Source of the DNA: Pseudomonas sp. 8AS
GTDB lineage: Bacteria; Pseudomonadota; Gammaproteobacteria; Pseudomonadales; Pseudomonadaceae
Reading direction: 5' to 3'
DNA: 64,000 bases
Assembly (NCBI RefSeq): GCF_902506505.1
Contig: NZ_LR733406.1
Coordinates: 62,001-126,000 of the forward strand
The notes below the pieces were generated by a model. That model was not told where the DNA came from. It saw only the letters and a program-made list of their open reading frames with translations, and searched no databases. Of the stretch, positions 37,772-49,656 are shown piece after piece. Every line of letters begins with the position of its first letter. The first letter of the stretch is position 1. The position numbers and the translations under genes are program-made.

Positions 37772-37800
37772 ATTTTTTACACAATAGCCCTGTAAAAAAT
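37772..37800. promoter_or_regulatory. Palindrome in the spuA-spuI divergent promoter
   Basis: ATTTTTTACA and its exact inverse TGTAAAAAAT flank nine bases, 55-83 bp upstream of spuA. The 277-bp region is AT-rich for this genome and also holds TTGACA (37914-37919) towards spuI and the 10-bp palindrome TGCAATTGCA (37951-37960). A polyamine-responsive repressor site is plausible; the binder is unknown. Confidence 0.5.
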
Positions 37801-37994
37801 TGAACACAGCCCGCTGAGCGCTGCGCCAGGCAAGGCGTTGCAGGGGCCTGCGATGCCCTGAAACGCCCCAAAACTGGCCATCAAGCCCCATTTCAGGGCA
37901 AAATTGGCGGCTATTGACAGCACAGGGTGTTTAAGATTGACTCATACTTGTGCAATTGCATGATTGAAATTTTTAACAAAAAAGGTGTTGCATC

Positions 37995-39374
37995 ATGTCG
38001 GTACCCCTGCGTGCCGTTCAGCTCAACGAAGCGAACGCGTTCCTTAAGGAACATCCTGAGGTCCTGTTCGTCGACCTTCTTATTGCAGACATGAACGGCG
38101 TGGTGCGCGGCAAGCGCATCGACCGCAACAGCCTGCATAAAGTGTACGAAAAGGGCATCAACCTGCCCGCATCCCTGTTTGCCCTCGACATCAACGGTTC
38201 CACGGTAGAGAGCACCGGCCTCGGCCTGGACATCGGCGATGCCGACCGCATCTGTTTCCCGATCCCCAATACCCTGTGCAACGAGCCCTGGCAGAAGCGC
38301 CCCACCGCGCAGCTGCTGATGACCATGCACGAGCTGGACGGCCAACCCTTCTTCGCCGACCCGCGCGAAGTGCTGCGCCAGGTGGTGGCCAAGTTCGACG
38401 AGATGAACCTGACCATCTGTGCCGCCTTCGAGCTGGAGTTCTACCTGATCGACCAGGAGAACGTGAACGGCCGCCCGCAGCCGCCGCGCTCGCCGCTGTC
38501 CGGCAAGCGCCCGATCTCCACCCAGGTGTACCTGATCGACGATCTCGACGAATACGTCGACTGCCTGCAGGACATGCTGGAAGCGGCCAAGGAGCAAGGC
38601 ATCCCGGCCGACGCCATCGTCAAGGAAAGCGCCCCGGCGCAGTTCGAGGTCAACCTGCATCACGTCGACGACGCGATCAAGGCCTGCGACTACGCCCTGC
38701 TGCTCAAGCGCCTGATCAAGAACATCGCCTACGACCATGAGATGGACACCACCTTCATGGCCAAGCCCTACCCGGGCCAGGCGGGCAACGGCCTGCACGT
38801 GCACATTTCGCTGCTCGACAAGACCACCGGCAAGAACATCTTCACCGCCGATGACCCCATGGAGAACGACGCTCTGCGTCATGCGATCGGCGGCGTCCTG
38901 GAAACCATGCCCGCGTCGATGGCCTTCCTCTGCCCCAACGTCAACTCCTACCGCCGCTTCGGCGCCCAGTTCTACGTGCCCAACGCGCCGAGCTGGGGCA
39001 TCGACAACCGCACCGTGGCCGTGCGCGTGCCCAACGGCAGCCCGGACTCGGTACGCATCGAGCACCGCGTGGCCGGTGCCGACGCCAACCCGTACCTGAT
39101 GATGGCCGCGATCCTCGCCGGCATTCACCACGGCCTGACCAACAAGCTGGAACCGGGCGAGCCGATCGAAGGCAACTCCTACGAACAGCTGGAACAGAGC
39201 CTGCCGAACAACCTGCGCGACGCCCTGCGCGAGCTGGACGACAGCGAAGTGCTGAACCAGTACATCAGCCCGGACTACATCGACATCTTCGTCGCGTGCA
39301 AGGAAGCCGAGCTCGAGGAGTTCGAGACCACCATCTCCGACCTCGAGTACAACTGGTACCTGCACACCGTATAA
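37995..39374 (+). CDS. spuI: Gamma-glutamylpolyamine synthetase (glutamine synthetase family), divergent copy
   Basis: 459 aa. Glutamine-synthetase fold: HPEVLFVDLLIADMNGVVRG in the N-terminal domain, FELEFYLIDQENVNG, SAPAQFEVNLHH, TFMAKPYPGQAGNGLHVHIS, and RIEHRVAGADANPYLMMAAI. Like SpuB it is expected to glutamylate a polyamine with ATP. ATG 37995 follows AAGGTG. Transcribed away from spuA and followed by a hairpin terminator. Confidence 0.93.
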   Translation: MSVPLRAVQLNEANAFLKEHPEVLFVDLLIADMNGVVRGKRIDRNSLHKVYEKGINLPASLFALDINGSTVESTGLGLDIGDADRICFPIPNTLCNEPWQKRPTAQLLMTMHELDGQPFFADPREVLRQVVAKFDEMNLTICAAFELEFYLIDQENVNGRPQPPRSPLSGKRPISTQVYLIDDLDEYVDCLQDMLEAAKEQGIPADAIVKESAPAQFEVNLHHVDDAIKACDYALLLKRLIKNIAYDHEMDTTFMAKPYPGQAGNGLHVHISLLDKTTGKNIFTADDPMENDALRHAIGGVLETMPASMAFLCPNVNSYRRFGAQFYVPNAPSWGIDNRTVAVRVPNGSPDSVRIEHRVAGADANPYLMMAAILAGIHHGLTNKLEPGEPIEGNSYEQLEQSLPNNLRDALRELDDSEVLNQYISPDYIDIFVACKEAELEEFETTISDLEYNWYLHTV

Positions 39375-39384
39375 GCACCACCCC

Positions 39385-39408
39385 GACGCCGGCTCCCGAG
39401 CCGGCGTC
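39385..39408 (+). terminator. Hairpin terminator after spuI
   Basis: A 10-bp perfect stem (GACGCCGGCT / AGCCGGCGTC) with a four-base loop 11 bases past the spuI stop, followed by GCCTT, a short T-run. Confidence 0.7.
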
Positions 39409-39510
39409 GCCTTATCCGCTGCCCGCCTTTCCCGCCCCGCCGTCAGCCCCGCTGCACGGCTTGGCGAAGCTTTGCCGTTGCATTGCCTACATCACACCAA
39501 GGAGGTTGTC

Positions 39511-40587
39511 ATGTTTCGCGTTCTTGCTCCGTTACTGCTGGCACTGACCCCGGGACTGGCGGCCGCCGCCGAGAGCATCCGGGTCTACAACTGGAACGAC
39601 TACATCGCCCCCCAGGTGCTGGCCGACTTCACCAAGGACACCGGCATCGAAGTCGAATACCGCACCTTCAGCACCGACGACGAACTCGACCAGGCCCTGG
39701 CCAGCGACACCGCCATCGACGTCGCCGTGCCCTCCCACGACGAGCTGCCGGCGCTGATCCGCGCCGGCAAGCTGCAGCCGCTGGACTTCAGCCGCCTGCC
39801 CAATCGCCAGCACCTCGACAAGCAGCTGCTCAACAAACTGGCCGCCGTCGACCCCAACAACCGCCACGCCGTGCCCTACCTGTGGGGCGCCGTCGGCCTG
39901 GCGATCAACACGCCGCTGGCCGAGGCCGCCTATGGCGGGCCGCTGCCGCACAGCTGGAGCCTGCTGTTCGACCCCGCGCAGAGCCAGCGCCTGGCAGGCT
40001 GCGGCATGAGCGTGCTGGACGCCCCGGACGAGCTGCTCTACAGCCTGCTCAACTACCAGGGACGCAGCCTCAACAACAGCTCGCCGGGGCGCATCCGCAA
40101 GGCCGGCGCGGTGCTCGACGGCCTGCGCCCGAACCTGCGCTACGTCGACAGCGAGCGCTACATCGCCGATCTCAACCAGGGCAAGCTGTGCGTCGCCCTG
40201 GCCTGGGTCGGCGATGCCCTGGCGGCCAGCGAGGCCGGCCAGGCGGTGCAGTTCGTAGTGCCGCAGGAAGGCTCCTCGCTGTTCATCGACAACCTGGTGA
40301 TCCCCACCAGCGCCCGCCGCGCCGACTTGGCACACCGGTTCATCGACTACCTGATGCAACCCAAGGTGGCGGCGAAGATCACCGAGGAAACCCTCTACCC
40401 GAGCGCCAACGCCGATGCCCGCGAGTTCCTCGATCCGACGCTGCGCGACCAGCCGGGGCTGTATCCGGACCGCGACACCAAGCGCCGCCTGTTCGCCCTC
40501 ATGCCGCTGCCGGACAAGCTCAAGGCCAGCCGCGACGAGGTGTGGAGCCGCTTCCGTGATGGCGCGGCAGCACCCGCGCCGCAGTAG
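39511..40587 (+). CDS. Orphan periplasmic polyamine-binding protein (PotF/PotD family)
   Basis: 358 aa from ATG 39511, with AAGGAGG upstream; an in-frame ATG at 39472 adds a non-signal leader. The signal peptide is MFRVLAPLLLALTPGLAAAA. The mature protein keeps the PotD/PotF layout (ESIRVYNWNDYIAPQVLADF, VPYLWGAVGLAIN, CGMSVLDAPDELLYSLLNY, RYVDSERYIADLNQGKLCVA) but lacks the [12 protein letters not shown] motif of SpuD/E, so ligand preference probably differs. No permease or ATPase gene accompanies it. It may feed SpuFGH or act as a sensor. P. aeruginosa has a comparable gene at this spot, as recalled. Confidence 0.88.
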   Translation: MFRVLAPLLLALTPGLAAAAESIRVYNWNDYIAPQVLADFTKDTGIEVEYRTFSTDDELDQALASDTAIDVAVPSHDELPALIRAGKLQPLDFSRLPNRQHLDKQLLNKLAAVDPNNRHAVPYLWGAVGLAINTPLAEAAYGGPLPHSWSLLFDPAQSQRLAGCGMSVLDAPDELLYSLLNYQGRSLNNSSPGRIRKAGAVLDGLRPNLRYVDSERYIADLNQGKLCVALAWVGDALAASEAGQAVQFVVPQEGSSLFIDNLVIPTSARRADLAHRFIDYLMQPKVAAKITEETLYPSANADAREFLDPTLRDQPGLYPDRDTKRRLFALMPLPDKLKASRDEVWSRFRDGAAAPAPQ

Positions 40588-40690
40588 CCAGGCGACCGAC
40601 CGGGGCGCTGTGCCCCGGTTGCACCACTGGCGGCTTGCCTCCCCTGTCGCTCTGGCGTCCAATAGCGCCTCCGATGGACAGGAGTCCGGC

Positions 40691-41332
40691 ATGACCCGTA
40701 CCGCCAGCCCCCGCAAACCCCGCGCCAGCAGCCAGGCGCGCATCGCCCTGATCCTCGACGCCGCGCGCGCCCTGCTCGGCGAACAGGGCTTCAGCGGCCT
40801 GTCGATCTACAGCGTGGCCGAACGCGCCGGCATCCCGCCGTCCTCCGTCTACCACTTCTTCGCCAGCGTACCGGCCCTGCTCGAAGCGCTGACCGCCGAC
40901 ATCCACGGCGCCTTCCGCGCCTGCCTGCTGCAGCCGGTGGAGCATGCCGCGCTACGCGACTGGCGCGACCTGTCGCGCATCGTCGAAGAGCGCATGCTGG
41001 TCATCTACGCCCGCGACAATGCCGCGCGCCAGCTGATCCTCGCCCAGCACGGCCTGGCCGAAGTGCTGCAGGCCGACCGCCAGCACGACCTGGAGCTGGG
41101 CCGCCTGATGCAGGCCCTGTTCGAGCGGCATTTCCCCCTGCCGCAACTGCCGGAGGACATCGACGTGTTCGCCCTGGCCATGGAACTGGGCGACCGCGTC
41201 TATGCCCGCTCGATGCAGCTGCACGGCGCGATCACCCCGCGCCTGGCCGAGGAAGGCATGCGCGTGTTCGATGCCTACCTCGGCCTCTACCTGCCGCCCG
41301 CCCTGCCCAAGCGCCGCCAGCCGCTCGGCTGA
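40691..41332 (+). CDS. aguR: TetR-family regulator of the agmatine operon
   Basis: 213 aa. The N-terminal TetR helix-turn-helix lies at ~residues 15-60: QARIALILDAARALLGEQGF, SIYSVAERAGIPPSSVYHFF. The C-terminal ligand domain is all-helical and unique. By position before aguB-aguA it is AguR, which in P. aeruginosa represses aguBA until agmatine or N-carbamoylputrescine is present. ATG 40691 has CAGGAG upstream. Two CGAT-N4-ATCG palindromes in the following gap are its likely operators. Confidence 0.9.
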   Translation: MTRTASPRKPRASSQARIALILDAARALLGEQGFSGLSIYSVAERAGIPPSSVYHFFASVPALLEALTADIHGAFRACLLQPVEHAALRDWRDLSRIVEERMLVIYARDNAARQLILAQHGLAEVLQADRQHDLELGRLMQALFERHFPLPQLPEDIDVFALAMELGDRVYARSMQLHGAITPRLAEEGMRVFDAYLGLYLPPALPKRRQPLG

Positions 41333-41412
41333 GGCGCAACCGCCCACCACACCCCAGCAGCAGCCGAACCCCGAGCAGCGCGCCTCGGCCTGGCCCTGCC
41401 TAGTCATAAATC

Positions 41413-41495
41413 CGGATTTAATTCGATATAAATCGATTAAATTCGCTATCCAAGACTAAAAATAGCTTCCTAAGCCGATTTTTATCGGATATAAA
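41413..41495 (+). promoter_or_regulatory. aguBA promoter with two CGAT-N4-ATCG palindromes
   Basis: Site 1: TTTAATTCGAT-ATAA-ATCGATTAAA, core 41424-41435. Site 2: CCGAT-TTTT-ATCGG, core 41476-41487. The centres are 52 bp apart, close to five helical turns. TATAAA (41490-41495) follows site 2, with TTCCTA (41467-41472) a weak -35 at 17-bp spacing, so site 2 would sit between -35 and -10. Candidate AguR operators. The remainder of the 260-bp gap shows no gene. Confidence 0.58.
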
Positions 41496-41592
41496 ATGAC
41501 CATCCGCTGCCGGGTGGCACCGCACCGCCACGGCACAGTCACGGGGTTCTGCAGGCTGCAGATGCTCCTCAAACGCTGCTACGAGGTGTTCC

Positions 41593-42471
<879 letters not shown>

Positions 42472-42530
42472 CATCCCCGGCCGGAGCCAGCCAGCTGGCT
42501 CCGGCAACAGCCCATACATAGGTAGATCCG

Positions 42531-43628
42531 ATGACCACTCTCACCAGCACCCCACGCGCCGACGGCTTCCGCATGCCGGCCGAGTGGGAAACCCAGAGCC
42601 AGGCCTGGATGGTCTGGCCCGAGCGCCCGGACAACTGGCGCCTCGGCGGCAAGCCGGCGCAGGCCGCCTTCGCCGCAGTGGCCCGCGCCATCGCCGAATT
42701 CGAACCGGTGACCGTCTGCGTTTCCGCCGGCCAGTACGAGAACGCCCGCGCGCGCCTCGACCACGGCAATATCCGCCTGGTGGAAATCAGCACGGATGAT
42801 GCCTGGGTGCGCGACACCGGGCCGACCTTCGTGATCAACGACCAGGGCGGCGTGCGCGGCGTGGACTGGGGCTTCAACGCCTGGGGCGGCTTCGACGGCG
42901 GCCTCTATGCGCCCTGGCAGCGCGACGATCAGGTGGCCAGCAAGATCCTCGAGATTGAGCGCTGCGATCGCTACCGCACCGAAGGCTTCGTCCTGGAAGG
43001 CGGCTCGATCCATGTCGACGGCGAAGGCACCCTGATCACCACCGAGGAATGCCTGCTCAACCGCAACCGCAACCCGCACCTGGATCGCGAGCAGATCGAG
43101 GACATGCTGCGCGAGCACCTGGCCATCGACACCGTGATCTGGCTGCCGGACGGCCTGTACAACGACGAGACCGACGGCCACGTCGACAACTTCTGCTGCT
43201 ACGTGCGCCCCGGCGAAGTGCTGCTGGCCTGGACCGACGACGCAGGCGACCCCAACTACCCGCGCTGCCAGGCCGCCATGCGCGTGCTGGAAAACGCCCG
43301 GGATGCCAAGGGGCGCGCGTTCGTCGTGCACAAGATGCCGATTCCCGGCCCGCTGCATGCCACGGCGCAAGAGTGCGCCGGCGTCGACCTGGTCGCCGGC
43401 AGCCAGGAACGCAGCCCGCAAGTGCGCCTGGCCGGTTCCTACGTCAACTTCCTGATCGTCAACGGCGGCATCATCGCGCCGAGCTTCGACGACCCCAAGG
43501 ACGAGGAAGCCCGCGCCATCCTGCAGTGCCTGTTCCCCGAGCACCGCGTAGTGATGGTGCCGGGCCGCGAGATCCTTCTCGGCGGCGGCAATATCCACTG
43601 CATCACCCAGCAGCAGCCGGCCGGCTGA
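42531..43628 (+). CDS. aguA: Agmatine deiminase
   Basis: 365 aa of the peptidyl-arginine-deiminase-like fold. It converts agmatine to N-carbamoylputrescine and ammonia in the cytosol. Landmarks: [84 protein letters not shown], and the catalytic cysteine in the C-terminal [13 protein letters not shown]. Length and motifs match P. aeruginosa AguA. Together with AguB it provides putrescine that the spu genes can degrade. Confidence 0.97.
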   Translation: MTTLTSTPRADGFRMPAEWETQSQAWMVWPERPDNWRLGGKPAQAAFAAVARAIAEFEPVTVCVSAGQYENARARLDHGNIRLVEISTDDAWVRDTGPTFVINDQGGVRGVDWGFNAWGGFDGGLYAPWQRDDQVASKILEIERCDRYRTEGFVLEGGSIHVDGEGTLITTEECLLNRNRNPHLDREQIEDMLREHLAIDTVIWLPDGLYNDETDGHVDNFCCYVRPGEVLLAWTDDAGDPNYPRCQAAMRVLENARDAKGRAFVVHKMPIPGPLHATAQECAGVDLVAGSQERSPQVRLAGSYVNFLIVNGGIIAPSFDDPKDEEARAILQCLFPEHRVVMVPGREILLGGGNIHCITQQQPAG

Positions 43629-43689
43629 TCCCCCCTGCACCAGCCGCCCGGCTGGTGCACCCGCAGGCAAAGGCATCGACTTGAACTAG

Positions 43690-45399
<1,710 letters not shown>

Positions 45400-45433
45400 G
45401 CCTACGTCCGACCAGCAAAGCGCACTGCGGGCG

Positions 45434-45880
45434 TCAGTACGCGCGAAACGCCTTGTGGCATGCCTCGCAGCTGTCTTCCACGCGCTGCACCAGCGGCGCC
45501 ATGGCCGCTGCCGCCAGCGGCTTCTGGGTGCTGGCCGTGCGCAGGGTCGCGGTGGCCGCCTCCAGCTCACGGGCCAGCTGCTGGAAGCGCGCCTGCTCCT
45601 GCCAGACCTCGGGCTTGGCGCTGCTGCGCTCGCTTTCGGCCAGCTGCGGGAAATGCTGCCAGGGCTTGCGCGACAGCTCATCGAGCTGCTGCGCGCCCTG
45701 GGCGAAGCGCTGCTCGTTGAACGGCAGGCGCCCGCGCAGCATGCCGCCGAGGTCTTCGCTGGTCTTCAGCATCTGCTTGAACAGGGTCTGGCGCTGGCCC
45801 TGGGGCGAATTGGGGTCGACGCCGCCGCAGGCGACGAGCAGGGCACAGACACAGAGCAACAACAGGCTTTGGGCTTTCAT
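45434..45880 (-). CDS. Cytochrome c'-type haem lipoprotein
   Basis: 148 aa from MKAQSLLLLCVCALLVACGG, a lipoprotein signal peptide with lipobox LVAC (Cys18). The mature part is a four-helix pattern ending in the single haem-binding motif DSCEACHKAFRAY at the extreme C-terminus, the class II (c' / c-556) arrangement. It would be a periplasm-facing, lipid-anchored electron carrier or gas binder. Start 45880 is chosen because it gives the signal peptide; the upstream frame to 45982 is arginine/proline-rich. Divergent from the ahcY promoter region. Confidence 0.85.
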   Translation of the reverse strand: MKAQSLLLLCVCALLVACGGVDPNSPQGQRQTLFKQMLKTSEDLGGMLRGRLPFNEQRFAQGAQQLDELSRKPWQHFPQLAESERSSAKPEVWQEQARFQQLARELEAATATLRTASTQKPLAAAAMAPLVQRVEDSCEACHKAFRAY

Positions 45881-45995
45881 GGGGCGCGCGGACAGGCTGG
45901 GAAAAGGGCCGCCAGTATCGCCACCCACCGGCCTGCGGCCAAGTGGGATGATTGCCGCAGGTCGCCTGCGTACCCCGGGCACGCGACGGAAAGCC

Positions 45996-46024
45996 TTGGG
46001 CTTGCCCGCTTGCCTGGCTATAAT
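45996..46024 (+). promoter_or_regulatory. Sigma-70 promoter of the ahcY-metF operon
   Basis: TTGGGC (45996-46001), a 17-bp spacer and a perfect TATAAT (46019-46024). Transcription would begin near 46031, about 40 bases before the SAH aptamer, giving a leader of about 210 nt. This accounts for the 45881-46241 gap together with the riboswitch. Confidence 0.7.
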
Positions 46025-46070
46025 CCCCCCGCTTCACGCGGCCGGCGCAGTCCGGTCGCTCCCGCCACCC

Positions 46071-46213
46071 ATCCGAGGGGCGCTGCAGCAGGCTGCAAAT
46101 CTGTTTTGACCCCCAAGCCCGGCATTCCAGCCTGGCACCGTGGCGGATTCGAATCAGGCTTGCGCCTGTCAGGCTCGGATGGGGCGTTAACCATACGCAT
46201 CAACGGCGCCCAT
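46071..46213 (+). ncRNA. S-adenosylhomocysteine (SAH) riboswitch
   Basis: P1 is ATCCGAG (46071-46077) pairing with CTCGGAT (46174-46180); CCGAGGGGCGCTGC at the 5' side and CAGGCTCGG at the 3' side match the SAH aptamer consensus. The pseudoknot pairs GGGCGC (46078-46083) with GCGCCC (46206-46211). It directly precedes ahcY, the gene it controls in pseudomonads, and turns expression on when SAH accumulates. The loop between P2 and the 3' half (~46096-46165) is longer than I remember for typical members. The ribosome site TGGAG lies 18 bases after the pseudoknot. Confidence 0.9.
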
Positions 46214-46241
46214 TCGCAGACAACGAATGGAGTGCTATTGC

Positions 46242-47636
<1,395 letters not shown>

Positions 47637-47639
47637 TGC

Positions 47640-47716
47640 GTAGGATGGGTTAGCCGCGCAGCGGCGTAACCCATCAAGAGCCACGGTGGGTTACGCCTTC
47701 GGCTAACCCACCCTAC
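47640..47716. repeat. Long hairpin repeat GTAGGATGGGTTAGCC type
   Basis: Terminal arms GTAGGATGGGTTAGCC and its inverse (15/16) face each other between ahcY and metF; an internal GGCGTAACCCATC / GTGGGTTACGCC pair adds a second stem. Same family as 57021-57105. It lies within the cotranscribed ahcY-metF spacer. Confidence 0.75.
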
Positions 47717-47727
47717 GGGATTTTCTT

Positions 47728-48573
47728 ATGTCTCAAGAACGCCGTTACAGCTTCGAGTTCTTCCCCACCAAGACCGAAGCCGGGCATGAAAAGCTGCTGA
47801 ACGTGGCCCGTCAGCTGGCGACCTACAACCCCGATTTCTTCTCCTGCACCTACGGTGCCGGGGGCTCGACCCGCGACCGCACGCTCAACACCGTGCTGCA
47901 ACTGGACGGCGAAGTCGGCGTGCCGACCGCACCGCACCTGTCCTGCGTCGGTGACAGCAAGGACGAACTGCGCAGCCTGCTCAGCCAGTACAAGAACTCC
48001 GGGATCAAGCGCATCGTCGCCCTGCGCGGCGACCTGCCGTCGGGCATGGGCATGGCCAGCGGCGAGCTGCGCTACGCCAACGAACTGGTCGAGTTCATCC
48101 GCAGCGAAACCGGCGACCACTTCCATATCGAAGTGGCCGCCTACCCGGAAGTCCACCCGCAGGCACGCAGCTTCGAGGACGACCTGCAGAACTTCGTGCG
48201 CAAGTGCCGGGCCGGTGCCAACAGCGCCATCACCCAGTACTTCTTCAGCGCCGACTGTTACTTCTATTTCGTCGAACGCGTGCGCAAGCTGGGCGTGGAG
48301 CTGCCGATCGTGCCGGGCATCATGCCGATCACCAACTACAGCAAGCTGGCGCGCTTCTCCGACGCCTGCGGCGCGGAAATCCCGCGCTGGATCCGCAAGC
48401 AGCTGGAAGCCTACGGCGACGACCTGGAGAGCATCCAGGCCTTCGGCGAGCAGGTAGTGACCGAGATGTGCGAACGCCTGCTGCAGGGCGGCGCCCCGGG
48501 GTTGCACTTCTACACCCTGAACCAGGCCGAGCCGAGCCTGGCGATCTGGAACAACCTGAAGCTGCCCCGCTGA
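47728..48573 (+). CDS. metF: 5,10-methylenetetrahydrofolate reductase
   Basis: 281 aa TIM-barrel flavoprotein that makes 5-methyltetrahydrofolate, the methyl donor for homocysteine to methionine. Motifs: RRYSFEFFPTKTEAGHEKL, FFSCTYGAGGSTRDRTL, CVGDSKDELRSLL, IVALRGDLPSGMG, and FHIEVAAYPEVHPQA, with GLHFYTLNQAEPSLAIW at the C-terminus. Its reaction follows AhcY in the SAM cycle, consistent with shared riboswitch control. There is only ACGGGA before the ATG, within the edge of the hairpin repeat. Confidence 0.97.
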   Translation: MSQERRYSFEFFPTKTEAGHEKLLNVARQLATYNPDFFSCTYGAGGSTRDRTLNTVLQLDGEVGVPTAPHLSCVGDSKDELRSLLSQYKNSGIKRIVALRGDLPSGMGMASGELRYANELVEFIRSETGDHFHIEVAAYPEVHPQARSFEDDLQNFVRKCRAGANSAITQYFFSADCYFYFVERVRKLGVELPIVPGIMPITNYSKLARFSDACGAEIPRWIRKQLEAYGDDLESIQAFGEQVVTEMCERLLQGGAPGLHFYTLNQAEPSLAIWNNLKLPR

Positions 48574-48593
48574 CGGTTGTGCCGCATTGAACG

Positions 48594-48620
48594 AGCCGGG
48601 TCATGACCCGGCTTTTTCTT
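48594..48620 (+). terminator. Terminator after metF
   Basis: A 10-bp inverted repeat AGCCGGGTCA / TGACCCGGCT (7-bp stem with loop TCATGA in practice), followed by TTTTCTT. Ends the ahcY-metF transcript. Confidence 0.88.
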
Positions 48621-48689
48621 GCCTGCCCGGCCAGCCGATCGACCTGCCGGTCACTTTTCAAGCAGGGCAAATCTGATTACTCTGGCTTA

Positions 48690-49469
48690 ATGTCATTATT
48701 CCAGCGCCAGATAATCGCCATATTTCTGCTCGGCTGCCTCGCCCTCGCGGCCCGGGCCGAGCCGCTGCGCGTGGTCACCGAGAGCTGGGCGCCTTACGTC
48801 TACGAAGACAACGGCCAGCCGGCCGGGCTCGACTACGAGATCGCCGCCGAAGTACTGCGCCGCCTGGACGTCGAAGTGCAGTGGCAGTTCCTGCCCTGGA
48901 AGCGCTGCCTGCTGGCCCTGGAGCAGGGCCAGGCCGACGCCATCCTCGACATCTTCCGCCTGGCCGAGCGCGAACAGCAGATGCTGTTCGTCGAGGAGCC
49001 GCTGTCGCAAGTCGAGTTCGTGCTGTTCTTCGCCCACAACCGGCCCTACCCCTACCGTCGACTGGAAGACCTGCGCGACCTGCTGGTCGGCACCTCGCCC
49101 GGCTACTGGTACAACGATGCCGAGTTCCGCCGCTCCCGGCTGTTCACCCGCGAGGAGGCACCCAGTCACGAGGCCAACTTGGGCAAGCTGGTGCGCAACC
49201 GGGTCGACTTGGTGGTCAACGACCGCCGTGCCGGCCTGTTCCTCGCCGCCCGACTCGGCCTCGACCAGCGGATCGGCTACAACACTCGCGCCCTGGGCCA
49301 CGACCGCCTGTACCTGGCCCTGCGCCGCGACCCCGAGCTGCAGCCACTGGCCAGCGCCTTCGCCAGGGAACTGCGCCGCTTCAAGCTGGAAGCCGCCTAT
49401 GCCGAGCTGCAGGCACGTTATGCCGAACCGGCCGACGCGGCGCTTGCCGGGGCCTGGCAACGCCCCTGA
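48690..49469 (+). CDS. Periplasmic solute-binding protein, family 3 (amino-acid type)
   Basis: 259 aa. Start ATG 48690 gives MSLFQRQIIAIFLLGCLALA-ARAEP, a signal peptide ending ARA. The mature part has the bacterial extracellular solute-binding family 3 layout: LRVVTESWAPYVYEDNGQPA, LDYEIAAEVLRRLDVEVQWQ, PWKRCLLALEQGQADAILDI, and a later NLGKLVRNRVDLVVNDRRAG. These features fit polar amino-acid or related ligand binding. No permease is adjacent, so it may signal or share a transporter. An upstream ATG at 48603 lies in the metF terminator and is rejected. Confidence 0.85.
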   Translation: MSLFQRQIIAIFLLGCLALAARAEPLRVVTESWAPYVYEDNGQPAGLDYEIAAEVLRRLDVEVQWQFLPWKRCLLALEQGQADAILDIFRLAEREQQMLFVEEPLSQVEFVLFFAHNRPYPYRRLEDLRDLLVGTSPGYWYNDAEFRRSRLFTREEAPSHEANLGKLVRNRVDLVVNDRRAGLFLAARLGLDQRIGYNTRALGHDRLYLALRRDPELQPLASAFARELRRFKLEAAYAELQARYAEPADAALAGAWQRP

Positions 49470-49656
49470 AGCAAGCGACGGGCAGCTAGCTGCGCAAGCC
49501 TGCCGCTCTGTTATACTCCGGGCTCCCGCCAGGCTTGCGCCCGGATGCTTGCCCCCGAGGCCAGCAGTACCGGACGGGATTGCGCGCCCCAGTGCCGTGA
49601 TTCAAGCCAGGCAATACACCCCCATAGGGCTTCGCCCTCACTAGACAGGATTTCAC

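Noticed and set aside
37914..37965. A full sigma-70 promoter for spuI (TTGACA plus a -10)
   Set aside because: No acceptable -10 at 16-18 bp from TTGACA; a sigma-54 GG/GC element was also sought and not found.
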